64,000 nt of DNA from Neobacillus sp. WH10 (GTDB lineage: Bacteria; Bacillota; Bacilli; Bacillales; Cytobacillaceae), in assembly GCF_030123405.1 (NCBI RefSeq), contig NZ_CP126110.1, forward strand, positions 1,488,001-1,552,000, read 5' to 3'. Below, in pieces: positions 49,111 to 58,576 of the stretch (position 1 is its first letter; each line of letters begins with the position of its first letter). Position numbers and translations under genes: made by a program. Under the pieces are notes generated by a model. It was given only the letters and a program-made list of their open reading frames with translations, was not told the origin of the DNA and ran no database searches.

Positions 49111-50314
49111 TGAGAAGAAACTGTGGAAAGATCGCGCCAGTGGTCGCATGAAAGATTTAGGAAGATATTTACGCTATATTTTCAATGGGCATCTTGTCAT
49201 CGTCTTGTTATTTCTAGTTGGTACAGCAGCATTTTATTATCAAAAATGGATTGAAACACTTTCAACTGATTTTCCTGCTGAGCTTTTTTTAGCTGTAATC
49301 ATTGGATTTTTCGTAACATACAGTCCAGTTTACAACTTTCTGCTTGAAGCTGACAGAGTATTTTTACTGCCTCTAGAGGATAAATTGAAAGGATATTTTC
49401 TCCGTTCCGGGATCGTAAGCTTTGTATTTCAAGGCTATATTCTATTAATGGTCCTGGCAATACTTATGCCAATATATGCACATGTAAATAATAATAGCTT
49501 TAGCCCATTTATCCCATTCCTCGTTGTTTTACTTATTGCAAAGGGATGGAATTTAGCTGTCACTTGGAAAACTCATTATTACATTGAGTCATCCGTACAA
49601 AGATGGGATATAGTTGTTCGCTTTTTTCTTAATGCTGTATTTTCCTATCTATTATTTAAACAGGCAAACCTTATTCATCTTTTAATTATCGCATTGATTA
49701 TGGGCTTTTATTATTACAGCTTTTTAGCCCGGACAAAAAAAATGAGCTTAAAGTGGGATCAATTAATTGACCACGAAGAAAAGAGAATGGCTTCCTTTTA
49801 TCGATTGGCCAATATGTTTACGGATGTACCAAAATTAAAGGACACTGTTAAACGAAGAATATGGCTTGATTTGTTTATTAGCAGAATCCCATTTTCACAA
49901 GAAAAGACCTATCTATATTTGTTTTCACGAACGTTTTTGCGCTCATCTGATTATCTGGGATTATTCCTACGTTTAACTGTGATTGGCGCGCTTGGCATCT
50001 ATTTTATTTCATTTGGCTTGGGGCAAATTTTACTTAGTTCTTTATTTTTATATCTAACCGGATTTCAATTGCTGCCATTATGGAATCACCACCAAAACAA
50101 ACTGTGGGTTGATATTTACCCAGTTGCACAAAAATATAAGACAGCTTCATTCTATTTTCTGTTAATGATTATCTTAACGATCCAAGCAGTTATTTTCGCA
50201 TTATTTATTATGATTAAAGGTGAAATATTTATTTCATTGCTTGCTTTACTCGCAGGTCTTGGGTTTAGTTACATTTTTGTATATTTTTACGGTAAAAATC
50301 GATTAAAAGCATAA
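49103..50314 (+). CDS. ecsB: ABC transporter permease EcsB
   Basis: EcsB is the membrane partner of EcsA. The 403-residue protein has about eight to ten hydrophobic segments, starting with a short basic cytoplasmic tail (DEKKLWKDRASGRMKDLGRYL). Family-typical segments include SPVYNFLLEADRVFLLPLED, which lies between early helices, and a basic loop before the last helices (TVKRRIWLDLFISRIPFSQ). Its start lies inside the ecsA 3' end, indicating translational coupling. A terminator after it separates it from ecsC. Confidence 0.93.
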   Translation: MFDEKKLWKDRASGRMKDLGRYLRYIFNGHLVIVLLFLVGTAAFYYQKWIETLSTDFPAELFLAVIIGFFVTYSPVYNFLLEADRVFLLPLEDKLKGYFLRSGIVSFVFQGYILLMVLAILMPIYAHVNNNSFSPFIPFLVVLLIAKGWNLAVTWKTHYYIESSVQRWDIVVRFFLNAVFSYLLFKQANLIHLLIIALIMGFYYYSFLARTKKMSLKWDQLIDHEEKRMASFYRLANMFTDVPKLKDTVKRRIWLDLFISRIPFSQEKTYLYLFSRTFLRSSDYLGLFLRLTVIGALGIYFISFGLGQILLSSLFLYLTGFQLLPLWNHHQNKLWVDIYPVAQKYKTASFYFLLMIILTIQAVIFALFIMIKGEIFISLLALLAGLGFSYIFVYFYGKNRLKA

Positions 50315-50317
50315 TCT

Positions 50318-50356
50318 TTGAAATCCCCTTTTGAGTTGAAGGGGATATTTTTTTGA
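50318..50356 (+). terminator. Intrinsic terminator after ecsB
   Basis: ATCCCCTT pairs with AAGGGGAT around TTGAGTTG, followed by seven T. Confidence 0.85.
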
Positions 50357-50417
50357 AACTATTAGGCGGTTCTCCTCGTAATTAAGCATAATATGAATTG
50401 TGGAGGGGGTGGTCTTA

Positions 50418-51140
50418 TTGAATGAGTATGAATTAATGGTTTATGAAGAAGTAGAAGAATGGAAACGAAAATTAAAGAGACGTTCAGGAATGATGAACCG
50501 TATATCGAAAAAAGCTCAAGGGAAAATCAACGAATGGATTCCAGATAAGGTTCATGAGGTCATGACTGAAAGTATTAAAGGAATGGTCAAAGCAACGTTA
50601 TTTGGCTCCCAGGTGACAACGAATAAAGATCAGGCCCGTGGCTTAACACTTGCAGAAAGAGATGAATTGGCACGAAAAAAAATATCTGCCTATCAGAAGA
50701 CAGCAGTGGTCGAAGGAGCAGGGACAGGGGCTGGAGGTATTTTACTTGGTCTTGCAGATTTTCCGTTACTCCTATCAATTAAGATGAAATTTCTGTTTGA
50801 AGCGGCTTCTGTTTATGGATTTGATTCAAGGAAATATGAAGAAAGATTATTTATTCTCCATGTTTTTCAACTAGCTTTTTCAAGTGATGAAATTCGCAAG
50901 AATACTTTATTTGAAATTGAGAATTGGGATAGCCGCAAGCAGGTACTCGTGGAAATGGATTGGCACAAGTTCCAGCAGGAGTACCGTGATTATATTGATC
51001 TAGCTAAATTATTTCAGCTTGTCCCGGGGATAGGGGCGTTTGTTGGCGCCTATGCTAATAATAATCTTCTGAAACATTTAGGTGAAACGGCGATGAATGC
51101 CTACCGATTAAGGCTGCTGCAAAAAGCCCCTGAACTCTAA
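50418..51140 (+). CDS. ecsC: EcsC family protein
   Basis: The 240-residue protein matches EcsC. The pattern is EVEEWKRKLKRRSGMMNRIS, then VEGAGTGAGGILLGLADFPLLLSIKMKF, FILHVFQLAFSS, and VPGIGAFVGAYANN near the end. Two glycine-rich hydrophobic stretches suggest membrane association. The start is TTG 50418, because GGAGGGGGTGG precedes it. EcsC is dispensable for Ecs function in B. subtilis and its role is not known. A terminator separates it from ecsB, so it may be partly independent. Confidence 0.9.
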   Translation: MNEYELMVYEEVEEWKRKLKRRSGMMNRISKKAQGKINEWIPDKVHEVMTESIKGMVKATLFGSQVTTNKDQARGLTLAERDELARKKISAYQKTAVVEGAGTGAGGILLGLADFPLLLSIKMKFLFEAASVYGFDSRKYEERLFILHVFQLAFSSDEIRKNTLFEIENWDSRKQVLVEMDWHKFQQEYRDYIDLAKLFQLVPGIGAFVGAYANNNLLKHLGETAMNAYRLRLLQKAPEL

Positions 51141-51163
51141 CTAGAGACAGGGGCTTTTTAATT
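51121..51163. terminator. Bidirectional terminator between ecsC and yhaA
   Basis: AAAAGCCCCTG pairs with CAGGGGCTTTTT, with an inner CTCT/AGAG pairing. It overlaps the 3' end of ecsC and the yhaA stop. Confidence 0.9.
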
Positions 51164-52337
51164 ATTCTTTATGAATCCTTATTGCAGCCGTACCTAGTGT
51201 TTTTGCGGCAATGAGCATCGCTTTTTCATCGATATCAAATTTTGGATGGTGATGCGGATATCCGTCATCATCACGAACCGGCTTTGCTCCAGTGTAAAAG
51301 AAGGTTCCTGGAACCTTTTGCAAATAGTAAGCAAAATCCTCACCGCCCATTTGCGGTTCGGTTTCTTCAATTGTTTTGACCTCAGAAACATCCTTTGCAC
51401 AGCTAATTAAAAACTCTGTTTCCCTTTCATGGTTGATCACAGCGGGATAACCTCTTACAAAATCATACTTATATGTGCTATTTGCAGAATAGCACGTGCC
51501 ATGGATGATTCGTTCTATTTCTTCTTCAATTAATTGCCTAATACCTTCATTAAAAGTCCGGACAGTTCCTACTAATTTTGCTTTGTCAGCAATAACATTG
51601 AAGGCATTTTCTGCAGTGAAGGAAGCAACAGTGACAACAGCTGCTTCAACTGGATTGACTTTGCGGCTAACTATTTGCTGAAGATTTAATACGAGTTGTG
51701 AAGCGGTAACGATGGCATCCTTTGTTTTATGCGGCTGTGCTCCGTGGCCGCCTTGACCTTGAATTTCAATTTCAAAACGGTCTGCTGCTGCCATGATTGG
51801 ACCTGTTCGGTATTGGATGGTTCCTGTTGGTTCACTTGACCACAAATGTGTGCCGAAGATTACATCTACACCTTCTAAACAGCCATCTTCTATCATTGGT
51901 GCTGCTCCGCCGGGAGCATATTCTTCCGCGTGTTGATGAATAAAGACGTAAGTCCCTTCGAGCTCCTCACTAAGTTCATTTAATGCTTTCGCAAGGACAA
52001 GAAGTGTAGCAGTATGACCGTCATGTCCACATGCATGCATGACTCCAGGTACTAATGATTTGTAAGGAACATTTTTTTCATCCTGAATGGGCAATGCGTC
52101 AAAGTCTGCACGTAATGCAACCGTCTTACCAGACTTTTTCCCATAGATTTTGGCAACCACTCCATTACCACCTACATTACCCTTTACTTCAATATTAATT
52201 TTTTCATAATAGGATTGAATAAATTTTGCCGTTTCATATTCTTGAAACGATAATTCTGGATGCTGGTGCAGATAGCGCCTGATTGAGACCATTTCTTCGT
52301 AGTAACCTTCTAATTTATTAAAAAGCTTGTTTAACAT
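51162..52337 (-). CDS. yhaA: M20D family amidohydrolase YhaA
   Basis: This zinc-dependent amidohydrolase belongs to the IAA-amino acid hydrolase/carboxypeptidase group and should cleave N-acyl amino acids. The 391-residue protein has the metal motif MHACGHDGHT, HQHAEEYAPGGA with the catalytic Glu pair, the dimerisation-domain segment GQGGHGAQPHKTKDAI, and GGEDFAYYLQKVPG. GGGAGGGATTAC precedes the ATG at 52337. The substrate in vivo is unknown. Confidence 0.92.
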   Translation of the reverse strand: MLNKLFNKLEGYYEEMVSIRRYLHQHPELSFQEYETAKFIQSYYEKINIEVKGNVGGNGVVAKIYGKKSGKTVALRADFDALPIQDEKNVPYKSLVPGVMHACGHDGHTATLLVLAKALNELSEELEGTYVFIHQHAEEYAPGGAAPMIEDGCLEGVDVIFGTHLWSSEPTGTIQYRTGPIMAAADRFEIEIQGQGGHGAQPHKTKDAIVTASQLVLNLQQIVSRKVNPVEAAVVTVASFTAENAFNVIADKAKLVGTVRTFNEGIRQLIEEEIERIIHGTCYSANSTYKYDFVRGYPAVINHERETEFLISCAKDVSEVKTIEETEPQMGGEDFAYYLQKVPGTFFYTGAKPVRDDDGYPHHHPKFDIDEKAMLIAAKTLGTAAIRIHKE

Positions 52338-52460
52338 ATGTAATCCCTCCCAATGCTTCAAATTAAAGAGTGTATTTTCAAACTATTTTAACACTTATAT
52401 ACAATTATGTTGATTTTAATAGTGAATTTCTTTTTACTTTTATGCTCTTTTAGTGAATAA

Positions 52461-52492
52461 AAGAAGGCCGACAAAAATTCGGCCTTTAATTA
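52461..52492 (-). terminator. Terminator after yhfA
   Basis: On the minus strand AAAGGCCGA pairs with TCGGCCTT and is followed by a T-rich tract. It touches the yhfA stop codon. Confidence 0.75.
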
Positions 52493-53887
52493 AATTAACA
52501 ATATAGCAACAATCGTTGTTACGACTAGCCCGATAAACACGGGGACAAGGTTTCGTCTCGCCAGTTCAAACGGGTCCACGTTACATATGGCAGCAGCAGG
52601 AATTAATGCCCATGGAACGATTGTTCCGCCTCCGACCCAAATCGCGGCTATTTGTCCAAGTGCTGTCAGTGTGGCAGCGCCTTTACCAATGGTGACGGCG
52701 AATAAACTTGCAATCGACCCGGCTAGAGATATGCCTGAGAATCCAGAACCATCTAAACCTGTAATAGCCCCAACAGTTGTTAACGTTACAGCCCCAACAG
52801 CTTTACTTAATGGAACAACTCCAGCAAGTGCGATGCCTAAATCATTGACGATTCCATGAGAAGCTTTTGGTAAAAAATCTCCGATGATTTTTGTAAAACC
52901 GCTATCACCTAAATAAAAGAATGCCGCAATTGGAATAACTGGGCCAAAAACCTTAAATCCAAATTGGAAGCCTTCAATTAAATACTGTGTTGTTTTTTCA
53001 AGACCTTTGTTTTTATGACTTGTTAAAGTGATTAAGAGAAGAATAATAATGGAGGTTCCACCAACTAAGGCAGTTGCATCACCACCGGCCAGATCGAGGA
53101 TAGACATCGCAGTAACGTCAGCAGCAAGTAATAGTGGAACTAATATTGCAAAGAATCGTTTTTGAGCGAGTGATAATAGGGCAGGTTGGTCAGATGCTTC
53201 TGTTGGAGAATCAGGTATGATGGTGGAAGAGGGTTGAAGGATTCCCCGCTTCATGTCTCTTTTTAAAAAGTAGAAGGCCGTAACAGTAGTCACAAGACCC
53301 ATAATAATTACTAACGGAATACTGGCATCAATGACATCTTGAATGGGAAGTCCGGCAGCATCTGCTGTTAGTTTAGGTGCTGCTTGAATAACGAAGTCAC
53401 CTGATAAAGCAATTCCGTGACCGAACAAGTTCATCGCCATGGCAACACCAAGTGCTGGTAACCCGGCTTTATTTGCGACTGGTAGGAGAACAGCTCCAAG
53501 CAAGGCAACTGCAGGGGATGGCCAAAAGAACCAAGAAATGACCATCATCAGTATCCCAATCGTCCAATAGGCAAGTGTTGGATTGCGAATTAATTTCCTA
53601 AATGGTGAGATCATGACATCATTAATCCCGGTAGTGGTCAAGGTATGGCTCATTGCGACGATAATAGAAATAACGAGTATAGTAGACAATAATTCTGTAA
53701 TCGCATAACTAAAGCTGTTGAAAATACTGCTAATCGAATGACTTAAATTGCCGGTGGCGGTAAGAGCAATCAAGAAAATCCCGATAATACAAACAATGGT
53801 CGTGTCCCTTCTCATCACCATCAACCCGATAATAAGAACAATAAAGGACACGTAAATCCAATGAAGAGATGTAAGCTCGATAAGCAC
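52490..53887 (-). CDS. yhfA: YhfA-like membrane transporter
   Basis: The 465-residue protein has about twelve hydrophobic segments, including WIYVSFIVLIIGLMVM and ALLGAVLLPVANKAGLPALG, plus a repeated glycine-rich region late in the sequence (GKGAATLTALGQIAAIWVGG). It matches B. subtilis YhfA in length and position next to hmoB. The GTG at 53887 is the likely start because GGAGGG lies seven bases upstream; the longer frame has no binding site. Transported substrate is unknown; the fold resembles ion-transporter-superfamily carboxylate carriers. Confidence 0.85.
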   Translation of the reverse strand: MLIELTSLHWIYVSFIVLIIGLMVMRRDTTIVCIIGIFLIALTATGNLSHSISSIFNSFSYAITELLSTILVISIIVAMSHTLTTTGINDVMISPFRKLIRNPTLAYWTIGILMMVISWFFWPSPAVALLGAVLLPVANKAGLPALGVAMAMNLFGHGIALSGDFVIQAAPKLTADAAGLPIQDVIDASIPLVIIMGLVTTVTAFYFLKRDMKRGILQPSSTIIPDSPTEASDQPALLSLAQKRFFAILVPLLLAADVTAMSILDLAGGDATALVGGTSIIILLLITLTSHKNKGLEKTTQYLIEGFQFGFKVFGPVIPIAAFFYLGDSGFTKIIGDFLPKASHGIVNDLGIALAGVVPLSKAVGAVTLTTVGAITGLDGSGFSGISLAGSIASLFAVTIGKGAATLTALGQIAAIWVGGGTIVPWALIPAAAICNVDPFELARRNLVPVFIGLVVTTIVAILLI

Positions 53888-53983
53888 TTCATTTCCCTCC
53901 TTTCTTATCTTTAGGGGCAATAGCCCTGCTGGATGTAATACAGAATATGAAAATTGCATCCAGTGGTGAGAGGGGAATAGAAA

Positions 53984-54014
53984 AAAGAATGGAGTATTCA
54001 CACTCCATTCCCGT
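53984..54014 (-). terminator. Terminator after hmoB
   Basis: On the minus strand GAATGGAGT pairs with ACTCCATTC and is followed by six T. Confidence 0.88.
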
Positions 54015-54023
54015 GATTACAAT

Positions 54024-54521
54024 TTATTTGGTTATTGAATATTTACTTACATAGGGTGCACTCGCAAAAATATTTTGCTGTGTATTTATACTAGTCCCTT
54101 TGATTTTATCAGCCTCAAAAAATGTATCGGATTTCTTCCACTTTTGATGATAGGCCTCATTTTCCCAAACTGTCAGGATCACATACGTATTGGATGATAA
54201 GGGGCGGAGCAGTCTAAAAGCAATCAATCCTGGTTCATTCTCAATATTTTGAACTTGGTTTTTAAATTGATGCTCAAATAATGGGCGCCCTTCATCTTTT
54301 ACGGGGATATTATTCATGACAGCAAAGCCCTCTTTTTGGATTTCACCGATAGATTCTAACACCTCATATCTGCGTGGTTCTTTAAACGCAGTTCCTCCAA
54401 TTGTTTCATGAAGTAATAAGGCTCCATTTTCATTAACCATTGTCACCATTACCTCATTGGGATATTTGCTTTCAATCCTTTTTAAAAAGTCGAACGTTCC
54501 GGTTGTCAAATAAACATGCAT
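54024..54521 (-). CDS. hmoB: Heme-degrading monooxygenase HmoB
   Basis: HmoB opens heme to release iron. The 165-residue protein has an N-terminal extension and a C-terminal ABM (antibiotic monooxygenase) ferredoxin-like domain: AVMNNIPVKDEGRPLFE, then PGLIAFRLLRPLSSNTYVI and TVWENEAYHQKWKKSD. This matches HmoB (YhgC) of B. subtilis, which also lies beside hemE. AAAGGGGGAAA precedes the ATG. It is divergent from hemE, so heme breakdown and heme synthesis genes share the space between them. No Fur box was found there. Confidence 0.92.
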   Translation of the reverse strand: MHVYLTTGTFDFLKRIESKYPNEVMVTMVNENGALLLHETIGGTAFKEPRRYEVLESIGEIQKEGFAVMNNIPVKDEGRPLFEHQFKNQVQNIENEPGLIAFRLLRPLSSNTYVILTVWENEAYHQKWKKSDTFFEADKIKGTSINTQQNIFASAPYVSKYSITK

Positions 54522-54628
54522 TTTTATTTCCCCCTTTAGAATTGATTTTCTAGTAGTCTATACGTATTATTTTCCAGTATGCTTTCTGTGATTTAAACAG
54601 ATTTGTTTTAAGTAAAAACGACTTTTTT

Positions 54629-54655
54629 TTGACAGTTAGTATCATTATCTATACA
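54629..54655 (+). promoter_or_regulatory. Possible sigma-A promoter of hemE
   Basis: TTGACA is followed by TATACA after 15 bases, a perfect -35 with short spacing. It lies about 130 bases before the hemE start. Confidence 0.45.
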
Positions 54656-54782
54656 CAAATAGGATTAATCGATATAGTGAATACATCTATGTATATTAAC
54701 ATTCATTTCAAAAGTTTTTAAATTTATGTTCAATATATTAAAATGGAAAACAGACATGTTTTTTGAAAGGTGGACTTTATTC

Positions 54783-55829
54783 ATGCCAAGACCAATTAAT
54801 GAAACATTTTTAAAAGCAGCAAGAGGTGAGAAAACAGATCATGTACCTGTATGGTATATGCGTCAAGCGGGTCGATCCCAGCCGGAGTATAGAGAGATTA
54901 AAGAAAAGTATTCATTATTTGAAATCACTCATCAGCCAGAGCTATGTGCTTATGTCACTCGTTTACCAGTTGAGCAATATAACGTAGACGCAGCGATATT
55001 ATATAAAGATATCATGACCCCACTTCCAGCGATAGGTATGCATGTTGAAATTAAGGGTGGAATTGGACCAGTGATCGATAATCCAATCAGCTCTCTAGCA
55101 GATGTTGAAAAGCTAGGTGAAATTCACCCGGAAGAAGATGTTCCATTTGTATTGGACACGATCAAATTATTAACGTCTGAGCAATTGAATGTGCCCTTAA
55201 TTGGTTTTTCTGGCGCACCATTTACACTTGCCAGCTACATGATTGAAGGCGGACCTTCGAAAAACTACAATAAAACAAAAGCATTCATGTACACGGAACC
55301 AAAGGCCTGGTTTGCTTTGATGGAAAAATTAGGCGATATGATTATTACATACGTGAAGTCGCAAATAAAAGCTGGGGCAAAGGCCATTCAAATCTTTGAT
55401 TCATGGGTTGGAGCATTGAATGTGGAGGATTATCGCTATTTCATTAAACCAATCATGAATCGAATTTTTACTTCATTAAAAGAAGAAAATGTGCCGTTAA
55501 TTATGTTTGGTGTTGGAGCAAGCCATTTGGCATTAGAATGGAATGATCTTCCGATTGATGTTGTAGGATTAGATTGGCGACTGCCGATTCAACAGGCAAG
55601 GGAAATGGGCATTCATAAAACCGTTCAAGGCAACCTTGACCCGGCGATATTGTTAGCCCCTTGGGAAGTGATTGAAGAAAGAGCGAAAGCCATTTTAGAT
55701 CAAGGAATGGCACAAGACGGTTATATTTTTAATTTAGGCCATGGTGTATTCCCATCTGTTAATCCAGAAACATTAAAAAGATTAGCATCCTTTATACATG
55801 AGTATTCAGCATCCAAATTGAGTCGCTAA
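54783..55829 (+). CDS. hemE: Uroporphyrinogen decarboxylase
   Basis: HemE removes four carboxyl groups from uroporphyrinogen III to give coproporphyrinogen III in heme synthesis. The 348-residue protein has the N-terminal signature VWYMRQAGRSQPEYRE, the second signature IGFSGAPFTLASYMIEGG, and FDSWVGAL and NLGHGVFPSVNPETL in the barrel. The start is ATG 54783, with AAAGGTGG nine bases upstream. An intrinsic terminator follows, so hemH and hemY may need readthrough or their own promoter. Confidence 0.97.
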   Translation: MPRPINETFLKAARGEKTDHVPVWYMRQAGRSQPEYREIKEKYSLFEITHQPELCAYVTRLPVEQYNVDAAILYKDIMTPLPAIGMHVEIKGGIGPVIDNPISSLADVEKLGEIHPEEDVPFVLDTIKLLTSEQLNVPLIGFSGAPFTLASYMIEGGPSKNYNKTKAFMYTEPKAWFALMEKLGDMIITYVKSQIKAGAKAIQIFDSWVGALNVEDYRYFIKPIMNRIFTSLKEENVPLIMFGVGASHLALEWNDLPIDVVGLDWRLPIQQAREMGIHKTVQGNLDPAILLAPWEVIEERAKAILDQGMAQDGYIFNLGHGVFPSVNPETLKRLASFIHEYSASKLSR

Positions 55830-55847
55830 GTTCTCATCTGTAGGTGT

Positions 55848-55876
55848 TAAAATTGGTAAGCTAACCAATTTTTTGG
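55848..55876 (+). terminator. Terminator-like hairpin between hemE and hemH
   Basis: AATTGGT pairs with ACCAATT around AAGCTA, followed by TTTT. It is weaker than most terminators here and may be partial. Confidence 0.6.
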
Positions 55877-55974
55877 CACAATATAGTGAGTTGTTTGATA
55901 AGGGGTATACAAAGCCGTAATGCCCCTTTTCATAAATGAAAAAGCGAAAGAGACTTAAAAATGAGGTGCAACAT

Positions 55975-56907
55975 ATGACAAAAAAGAAAATGGGACTGTT
56001 GGTAATGGCATACGGTACCCCATATACATTAGATGATTTAGAAGGCTATTATACACATATCCGTCATGGCCGGAAACCGAGTCCAGAAATGATGGAAGAC
56101 CTTCGTAATCGTTATGAAGCAATTGGCGGAATCTCTCCATTAGCAAAAATCACACTTGACCAAGCGGAAATGCTTGAACAACATTTAAATCATGTTCAAG
56201 ATGAAATTGAATTTAAAATGTATCTTGGATTAAAACATATAGCACCGTTTATTGAAGATGCTGTAAAAAAAATGCATGTAGATGGAATTAAAGAGGCAGT
56301 AAGTATTGTTTTGGCTCCGCATTTTTCAACCTTCAGTGTACAATCCTATAACGGCAGAGCAGTGGAGGAAGCAGAAAAGCTAGGCGGGCTCAAAATTAGA
56401 ACGATAGAAAGTTGGTACCAGGAACCGAAATTTATCGGATATTGGGCTAATAAGGTAAGACAAATTTTTGATCAAATGCTACAGGAGGAAAGGGAACAAG
56501 CAGTTTTAATTGTTTCCGCACACAGCCTGCCTGAGAAAATCCTCCAATTTGGCGACCCCTACCCAAGTCAGCTTCAGGAAACGGCTGATTTAATTGCGGA
56601 ACAAGCAGGGATAAAGAATTACGAAATCGGCTGGCAAAGTGCTGGAAATACTCCGGAGCCTTGGATTGGCCCGGATGTTCAGGACTTAACAAGGGATCTA
56701 TTTAACACTCATCATTATAAATCATTCGTTTTTGCACCTGTCGGATTTGTATGCGACCACCTTGAGGTGTTATACGATAATGATTATGAATGCAAAGCGG
56801 TTACGGATGAATTAGGAGTAAGCTACTATCGGCCGGAAATGCCGAATGCAACGGCTGAATTCATAGATTGCTTATCAAGCGTAATCCTAAAAAAATTAAT
56901 GGAATAA
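55975..56907 (+). CDS. hemH: Coproporphyrin ferrochelatase (HemH/CpfC)
   Basis: This monomeric enzyme inserts Fe(II) into coproporphyrin III in the Gram-positive heme pathway. The 310-residue product equals B. subtilis HemH in length. Landmarks are LLVMAYGTPYTLDD, the Asn/Tyr region RYEAIGGISPLA, the catalytic His in VSAHSLPEKI and the acidic site VCDHLEVLYDND. GAGGTGCAAC precedes the ATG at 55975. It lies between hemE and hemY, the conserved order in bacilli. Confidence 0.96.
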   Translation: MTKKKMGLLVMAYGTPYTLDDLEGYYTHIRHGRKPSPEMMEDLRNRYEAIGGISPLAKITLDQAEMLEQHLNHVQDEIEFKMYLGLKHIAPFIEDAVKKMHVDGIKEAVSIVLAPHFSTFSVQSYNGRAVEEAEKLGGLKIRTIESWYQEPKFIGYWANKVRQIFDQMLQEEREQAVLIVSAHSLPEKILQFGDPYPSQLQETADLIAEQAGIKNYEIGWQSAGNTPEPWIGPDVQDLTRDLFNTHHYKSFVFAPVGFVCDHLEVLYDNDYECKAVTDELGVSYYRPEMPNATAEFIDCLSSVILKKLME

Positions 56908-56945
56908 GTTGAGATAGAAATTTACTTGGAAAGAGAGTGACGTCT

Positions 56946-58388
56946 GTGACCAAAGACAAACAGAAGGTTGTCATTATTGGGGGAGGAATTGCTGGTCTCA
57001 CGTCAGCGTTCTATCTTCAAAAAGCAATACAAGAGAATAATTTGCCTATCGAGATTCAACTCATTGAAGCATCACATCGTCTCGGCGGTAAAATGCAAAC
57101 CGTTGTAACAGACGGTTTTACGATTGAAAGAGGCCCAGATTCATTTTTAGCAAGGAAAACAAGTATCATCAGGCTTGCAAAGGAAGTTGGAATGGAAGAC
57201 ACACTAGTACCTAATTCCACGGGTAAATCGTATGTTCTTGTTAACGAGAAACTTCACTCAATGCCCGGTGGTTCGATCATGGGAATTCCTACGGAAATAG
57301 GACCATTTATCACAACAGGTCTTTTTTCCATTCCCGGTAAAATAAGAGCTGCGGCTGATTTTATTCTGCCTCGTTCAGAAAGCGGAAAAGACCAATCATT
57401 AGGACGATTTTTCAGAAGAAGATTGGGTGATGAAGTGGTTGAAAATTTAATTGAACCATTATTATCAGGTATATACGCTGGTGATATTGACCAATTAAGC
57501 CTCATGTCTACTTTCCCGCAATTTTATGAAGTGGAACAAAAATACCGAAGCCTGATCTTGGGTATGAACAAAATGACCCCCTCGCAACCGAAACAGCCTG
57601 ATAATAAGGACAAGAAAAAGGGAGTTTTCTTAACCTTCAAAACAGGCCTTCAATCCTTTGCCGAAGCGATTGAAGCAAAAATAGATCCGAAGTCTATCTT
57701 AAAAGGCCATCGGGTCGATCATATTGTAAAAGCAGATCAAAAATATGAAATTTACCTAAATAATCGGGAAACGATTAAGGCAGATTGTATTATTGCCGCT
57801 ACCCCTCATCAGGGAACACAAGCGATGTTTTCCGACTACAGCTTTTTTGATCCATTTAAAGCCGTTCCATCCACATCTGTTGCTACAGTATCACTAGCTT
57901 TTCCTGAGGAAGCAATTAAGAATGATATAGATGGAACCGGATTTGTTGTTTCGAGAAATAGTGATTATTCGATTACTGCTTGTACATGGACACATAAAAA
58001 ATGGGAACATTCGACTCCGAAAGGAAAGGTCCTTCTCCGTTGTTATGTCGGAAGAGCTGGTGATGAGACGATTGTTGATCTGTCAGATGATCAAATCATT
58101 AAGATTGTCCTCGACGATTTAAAAAAGACAATGGACATTTCCATGAATCCTGACTTTTCCATTGTATCAAGATGGAAAAATTCCATGCCGCAATATACTG
58201 TTGGTCATAAACAACGGCTGGCAACCATACTAGAGCATGTTAAAACTGAACTGCCAGGTGTATTCTTGGCAGGCGCTTCCTATGGAGGTGTCGGGATTCC
58301 CGATTGTATTGACCAAGGAGAATTAGCTGTCCAGAATGTGTTGGATTATTTAAAGGTGAAAAATATTGCAAAAGAAGTTGTTCATTGA
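56946..58388 (+). CDS. hemY: Coproporphyrinogen III oxidase (HemY/CgoX)
   Basis: This FAD enzyme oxidises coproporphyrinogen III to coproporphyrin III, the step before ferrochelatase in Gram-positive heme synthesis. The 480-residue protein has the dinucleotide site VVIIGGGIAGLTSAFYL, the ASHRLGGKMQT loop, ERGPDSFLARK, and the C-terminal FAD-contact segment VFLAGASYGGVGIPDCI. The GTG at 56946 is preferred, with GAAAGAGAG upstream; another GTG lies three codons earlier. A terminator overlaps its 3' end. Confidence 0.95.
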   Translation: MTKDKQKVVIIGGGIAGLTSAFYLQKAIQENNLPIEIQLIEASHRLGGKMQTVVTDGFTIERGPDSFLARKTSIIRLAKEVGMEDTLVPNSTGKSYVLVNEKLHSMPGGSIMGIPTEIGPFITTGLFSIPGKIRAAADFILPRSESGKDQSLGRFFRRRLGDEVVENLIEPLLSGIYAGDIDQLSLMSTFPQFYEVEQKYRSLILGMNKMTPSQPKQPDNKDKKKGVFLTFKTGLQSFAEAIEAKIDPKSILKGHRVDHIVKADQKYEIYLNNRETIKADCIIAATPHQGTQAMFSDYSFFDPFKAVPSTSVATVSLAFPEEAIKNDIDGTGFVVSRNSDYSITACTWTHKKWEHSTPKGKVLLRCYVGRAGDETIVDLSDDQIIKIVLDDLKKTMDISMNPDFSIVSRWKNSMPQYTVGHKQRLATILEHVKTELPGVFLAGASYGGVGIPDCIDQGELAVQNVLDYLKVKNIAKEVVH

Positions 58389-58409
58389 TAACAGCTTCTT
58401 TTTTTTATA
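58370..58409 (+). terminator. Intrinsic terminator after hemY
   Basis: AAGAAGTTGTT pairs with AACAGCTTCTT (one mismatch), followed by seven T. It overlaps the last codons of hemY. Confidence 0.8.
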
Positions 58410-58417
58410 GTTCTTAC

Positions 58418-58446
58418 TTGCAAACCACTAAAAATGGATGTATACT
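58418..58446 (+). promoter_or_regulatory. Sigma-A promoter of yhgE
   Basis: TTGCAA and TATACT are separated by exactly 17 bases. Transcription would begin near 58453, giving a leader of about 160 bases. Confidence 0.75.
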
Positions 58447-58470
58447 CTTTAAGTATCAACTGACTGAAAT

Positions 58471-58486
58471 GTTCATATGGTCATTT
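58471..58486 (+). promoter_or_regulatory. First copy of an inverted 16-bp site in the yhgE leader
   Basis: GTTCATATGGTCATTT. Its reverse complement recurs with one mismatch at 58561-58576. It lies about 18 bases after the expected transcription start and is itself part of a GTTCAT...ATGAAC palindrome. In B. subtilis a TetR-type regulator (YhgD) is encoded beside yhgE; here no such gene is adjacent. These may be operators for a regulator encoded elsewhere. Confidence 0.5.
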
Positions 58487-58527
58487 ATGAACGTTTTTTG
58501 TTTAGATATAAGGCATTCGACAAGGAT

Positions 58528-58560
58528 TGTCCAAAAAGATAGTCCTTATTTTTGGAATTA
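58528..58560 (+). terminator. Terminator-like hairpin in the yhgE leader
   Basis: AAGGATTGTC pairs with GATAGTCCTT (10 pairs, two wobbles) around CAAAAA, followed by ATTTTTGG. It lies between the two copies of the 16-bp inverted site, inside the transcript leader, so it could act as an attenuator. Confidence 0.5.
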
Positions 58561-58576
58561 AAATGACCAAATGAAC
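58561..58576 (-). promoter_or_regulatory. Second, inverted copy of the 16-bp site in the yhgE leader
   Basis: Read on the minus strand it is GTTCATTTGGTCATTT, matching the copy at 58471 at 15 of 16 positions. As RNA the two copies could pair and enclose the terminator-like hairpin. Confidence 0.5.

Noticed and set aside
52587..52859. 90-codon plus-strand frame opposite yhfA
   Set aside because: A shadow of the transporter gene with low-complexity Ala/Pro composition and no start signals.
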